A DNA stretch of 5,299 bases from an uncultured Clostridia bacterium (lineage in GTDB: Bacteria; Bacillota; Clostridia; Oscillospirales; Acutalibacteraceae): assembly GCA_946535695.1 (NCBI GenBank), contig CAMNDS010000067.1:1-5299 (forward strand), in the 5' to 3' direction. How positions within the stretch are numbered: the stretch's first letter is position 1; each line of letters starts with the position of its first letter. The notes beneath the pieces were generated by a model. That model did no database searches and was not told where the DNA came from. It saw nothing but the letters and a program-made list of their open reading frames with translations. Shown piece by piece: positions 3,055-5,299 of this stretch. The position numbers and the translations under genes are program-made.

Positions 3055-5299
3055 ATGAAAATTTCTTCTACTGAAATCAGAGATAAATTTTTGAGTTTTT
3101 TTACAAAAAACGGACATTTAGAAATTAAAGGCTCGTCAGTGATTCCTAAAAACGATCCTACTCTTTTGTATATAAACGCTGGTATGGCGGCAATTAAAAA
3201 TTATTTTACAGGTGATGAAATTCCGGAAAAACGCGAGCTTTGCAACATTCAGCCGTGTATTAGAACTATTGATATAGATGACATTGGCGATAAGCATCAT
3301 TTGACGAGTTTTCAGATGCTTGGCAGCTGGTCGATAGGCTCTTATTTTAAAGAAAAAGCCATTGAACTTGCGTTTGATTTTTTAGTTAATAATTTAAAAA
3401 TTCCTGTTAAAAAATTATATGTTTCGGTCTTTTCGGGCGATGAAAAAATTAATTTACCATTTGATTCGGAATCTAAAAATGCGTGGCTTAAAGTTGGAGT
3501 TCCTGAAAATCATATTGTGGCTCTTGGAATGGAAGACAATTTTTGGGGGCCTGCCTCGCAAACTGGTCCGTGCGGACCCTGCACCGAAGTTTTTTATGAT
3601 ACAGAATCAGGGCAAGAATATATTCCGGGCGGGTTTTTCGATACAAAAAGATATATCGAAATTTGGAACGCCGGCGTTTTTATGATGCTGAATAAAAATT
3701 CTGAAAATTCTTTTAGTTCTTTGCCGTTTAACAGCGTTGATACCGGCGCCGGTCTTGAGCGGCTCAGCATGACTTTAAATGGACTCGAAAGCGTTTACGA
3801 AACCGATTTGCTTTTACCTATAAAAAATTTTATATCTTCATGTTTTGAATTCAAAAAAGAAAACGAGAGGAAAATTAGGATTTTAACTGATCATTTGAGA
3901 ACTGTTTGTTTGATACTTTCGGAAAAACAAAAGATTTCCAACGAGGGCAGAGGCTATATTCCAAGAAAATTAATTCGAAAATGCATAGTTATTGCTCATA
4001 AAAATATAAAAGATAATAATTATGATTTAGTAAGAATAATTAAGTTTATAATAGATAATTTTAAAAATATAAATAAAAAATTCAAAGAAAATCAAGAATA
4101 TATTATTTCTGCATTTTCGCAAGAACAAGATAAATTTAAAGATATTATAAAAATCGGATTTAAAAAATTAAATTATATAAAATTTGAAAAAAATAAAAAA
4201 ATTTCAGGCGAGCTTGCGTTTGAGTTAGTCACAACCTTTGGTTTGCCGTTTGAAATTATCGAAGACTTTGCAAAAGAAAATTCGATTGTAATCGATAAAC
4301 AAAAATTTAACAATTTAATTGAAAACCACAAAAATATTTCGCGATCAGATAATAAAAACTTAAATAATAATTTTGTAGATAATAAAATTTTTGAAAAAAT
4401 TAATAATTTACCCAAAACTAGTTTTGTCGGTTATAATAAATTCGAAATTCAGACAAGTATATTAAAAATATTATTACCTGACGGTACTGAATTAAATTCT
4501 TCTGAGAATTATAAAGAAATTATTTTAATTTTACAAGATACTCCTGTTTATGCAAAAAGCGGCGGGCAAGAATCTGATACCGGAATAATTTCAGGAAAAA
4601 ATTTTAGTGCTGAAGTTAAATTTGCAGTAAAAAATAATAATATTTTTATGCATTATTGCGAAATTAATTCAGGAATAATAAAATCAGGCGAAAAAATAAG
4701 TATAAGAATAAATCAAGAAAAAAGACAAAGTAATTCGAACGCACACTCGGCAACGCATTTACTCCAAAGCGCTCTGAAAAGTGTATTTGGCTCTGAAGTT
4801 CACCAGCAGGGTTCTAAAGTAGAAGAAGATTCTTTGCATTTTGATTTTAATTATTCTGAAAAAATCACACGTGAGCATATTTGCAAAATCGAAAAAATCG
4901 TTAATAAATATATTTGTGCGAATTTTAAATCAGAAATTTCTGAAATGAATTTAAAAGATGCGGTGGCTCAAGGTGCGACGGCGATATTCAGTGAAAAATA
5001 TTCAAATTTAGTTCGCGTTGTTTCGTTTGGGAAAATTTCAAAAGAATTATGTGGAGGAACTCACGTGGATTTTACCGGGCAAATTGGCATGTTTATAATA
5101 ATTTCATGTGAAAGCATAGGCAAGGGCATTAAAAGAATAACGGCTTTCACAGGTGAAAAAGCGCTTGAATATATTCAAAAATTTATGAATTATTCGATAA
5201 AATCGTGCGAAATTTTGCATACTAAGATCGAAAATTTGCCCCACCAAATTGAAAATAAATTAAATTCTAAGCCAAAGCCCGAAGTCATAAAAAAATTAC
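3055..5299 (+). CDS. alaS: Alanine--tRNA ligase (3' end outside window)
   Basis: Charges tRNA-Ala with alanine in the cytoplasm, using ATP, and hydrolyses misacylated Ser- or Gly-tRNA-Ala. The ATG is set by GGAGGT 11 nt upstream. In all 748 codons are visible of a usual 870 or so, with no stop before the edge. The class II catalytic core (about 1-240) shows INAGM, NIQPCIRT (64-71), FQMLG (86-90), TGPCGPC (170-176) and VDTGAGLER (228-236). The tRNA-recognition helical part follows, with TDHLRT (278-283) and NEGRGY (296-301), then a very Lys/Asn/Ile-rich stretch (about 315-450). The editing domain has the zinc ligands HSATH (H564, H568) and CGGTH (C666, H670); from memory these match the E. coli numbering. 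The linker and C-Ala/DHHA1 domain are mostly cut off. The core differs from proteobacterial versions in places (for example MLGSWSIGSYFK) but no key motif is missing, so it looks functional. It has its own promoter and short leader. Confidence 0.97.
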   Translation, partial: MKISSTEIRDKFLSFFTKNGHLEIKGSSVIPKNDPTLLYINAGMAAIKNYFTGDEIPEKRELCNIQPCIRTIDIDDIGDKHHLTSFQMLGSWSIGSYFKEKAIELAFDFLVNNLKIPVKKLYVSVFSGDEKINLPFDSESKNAWLKVGVPENHIVALGMEDNFWGPASQTGPCGPCTEVFYDTESGQEYIPGGFFDTKRYIEIWNAGVFMMLNKNSENSFSSLPFNSVDTGAGLERLSMTLNGLESVYETDLLLPIKNFISSCFEFKKENERKIRILTDHLRTVCLILSEKQKISNEGRGYIPRKLIRKCIVIAHKNIKDNNYDLVRIIKFIIDNFKNINKKFKENQEYIISAFSQEQDKFKDIIKIGFKKLNYIKFEKNKKISGELAFELVTTFGLPFEIIEDFAKENSIVIDKQKFNNLIENHKNISRSDNKNLNNNFVDNKIFEKINNLPKTSFVGYNKFEIQTSILKILLPDGTELNSSENYKEIILILQDTPVYAKSGGQESDTGIISGKNFSAEVKFAVKNNNIFMHYCEINSGIIKSGEKISIRINQEKRQSNSNAHSATHLLQSALKSVFGSEVHQQGSKVEEDSLHFDFNYSEKITREHICKIEKIVNKYICANFKSEISEMNLKDAVAQGATAIFSEKYSNLVRVVSFGKISKELCGGTHVDFTGQIGMFIIISCESIGKGIKRITAFTGEKALEYIQKFMNYSIKSCEILHTKIENLPHQIENKLNSKPKPEVIKKL

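Noticed and set aside
3419..3685. Plus-strand open frame in another register inside alaS
   Set aside because: It overlaps well-conserved AlaRS catalytic motifs in the true frame, so it is a shadow.

Overview
This is an AT-rich window (roughly 30% GC by eye) from a bacterium with strong GGAGG ribosome-binding sites and sigma-A-type promoters. Those traits, together with an FSPYAL segment just before a C-terminal membrane anchor, suggest a low-GC Firmicute, probably Clostridia and possibly a host-associated or genome-reduced lineage. The Lys/Asn/Ile-rich drift inside the housekeeping gene fits this. The taxonomic placement is inference; no rRNA or other decisive marker is present.

The window holds three genes, all on the + strand. 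From the left edge to 1325 is the 3' part of a surface protein with BspA-type (LRR_5) leucine-rich repeats, an unassigned Trp-rich domain and a C-terminal membrane anchor. Its reading frame is open to the left edge, so the ATG at 135 is internal. From 1326 to 1732 is a gene-free stretch. It holds a diverged second copy of the last 12 codons of the surface-protein gene, a CTCCGG-core hairpin, and a good promoter (TTGACA-17-TAAAAT) feeding a leader of about 160 nt. From 1733 to 2434 is a small secreted, acidic, low-complexity protein with a clear signal peptide and an internal 31-residue repeat. I do not recognise its family.

From 2435 to 3054 is a 620-nt gene-free stretch. It carries a perfect 16-bp palindrome, an imperfect hairpin, four helically phased TTAA hexamers, a second CTCCGG-core hairpin, and finally the alaS promoter (TTGAAA-17-TATTAT). 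From 3055 off the right edge is alaS, alanyl-tRNA synthetase, with the catalytic and editing domains visible and the C-terminal domain cut off. No T-box leader is seen upstream of it.

The genes do not form an obvious pathway. Each of the two downstream genes has its own candidate promoter, so the likely picture is an accessory surface/secreted-protein locus lying next to a housekeeping gene. The best lead for something new is the vestigial duplicate tail behind the LRR gene, which points to recombination or loss among paralogous surface-protein genes. The orphan acidic secreted protein and the structured intergenic stretch are next.
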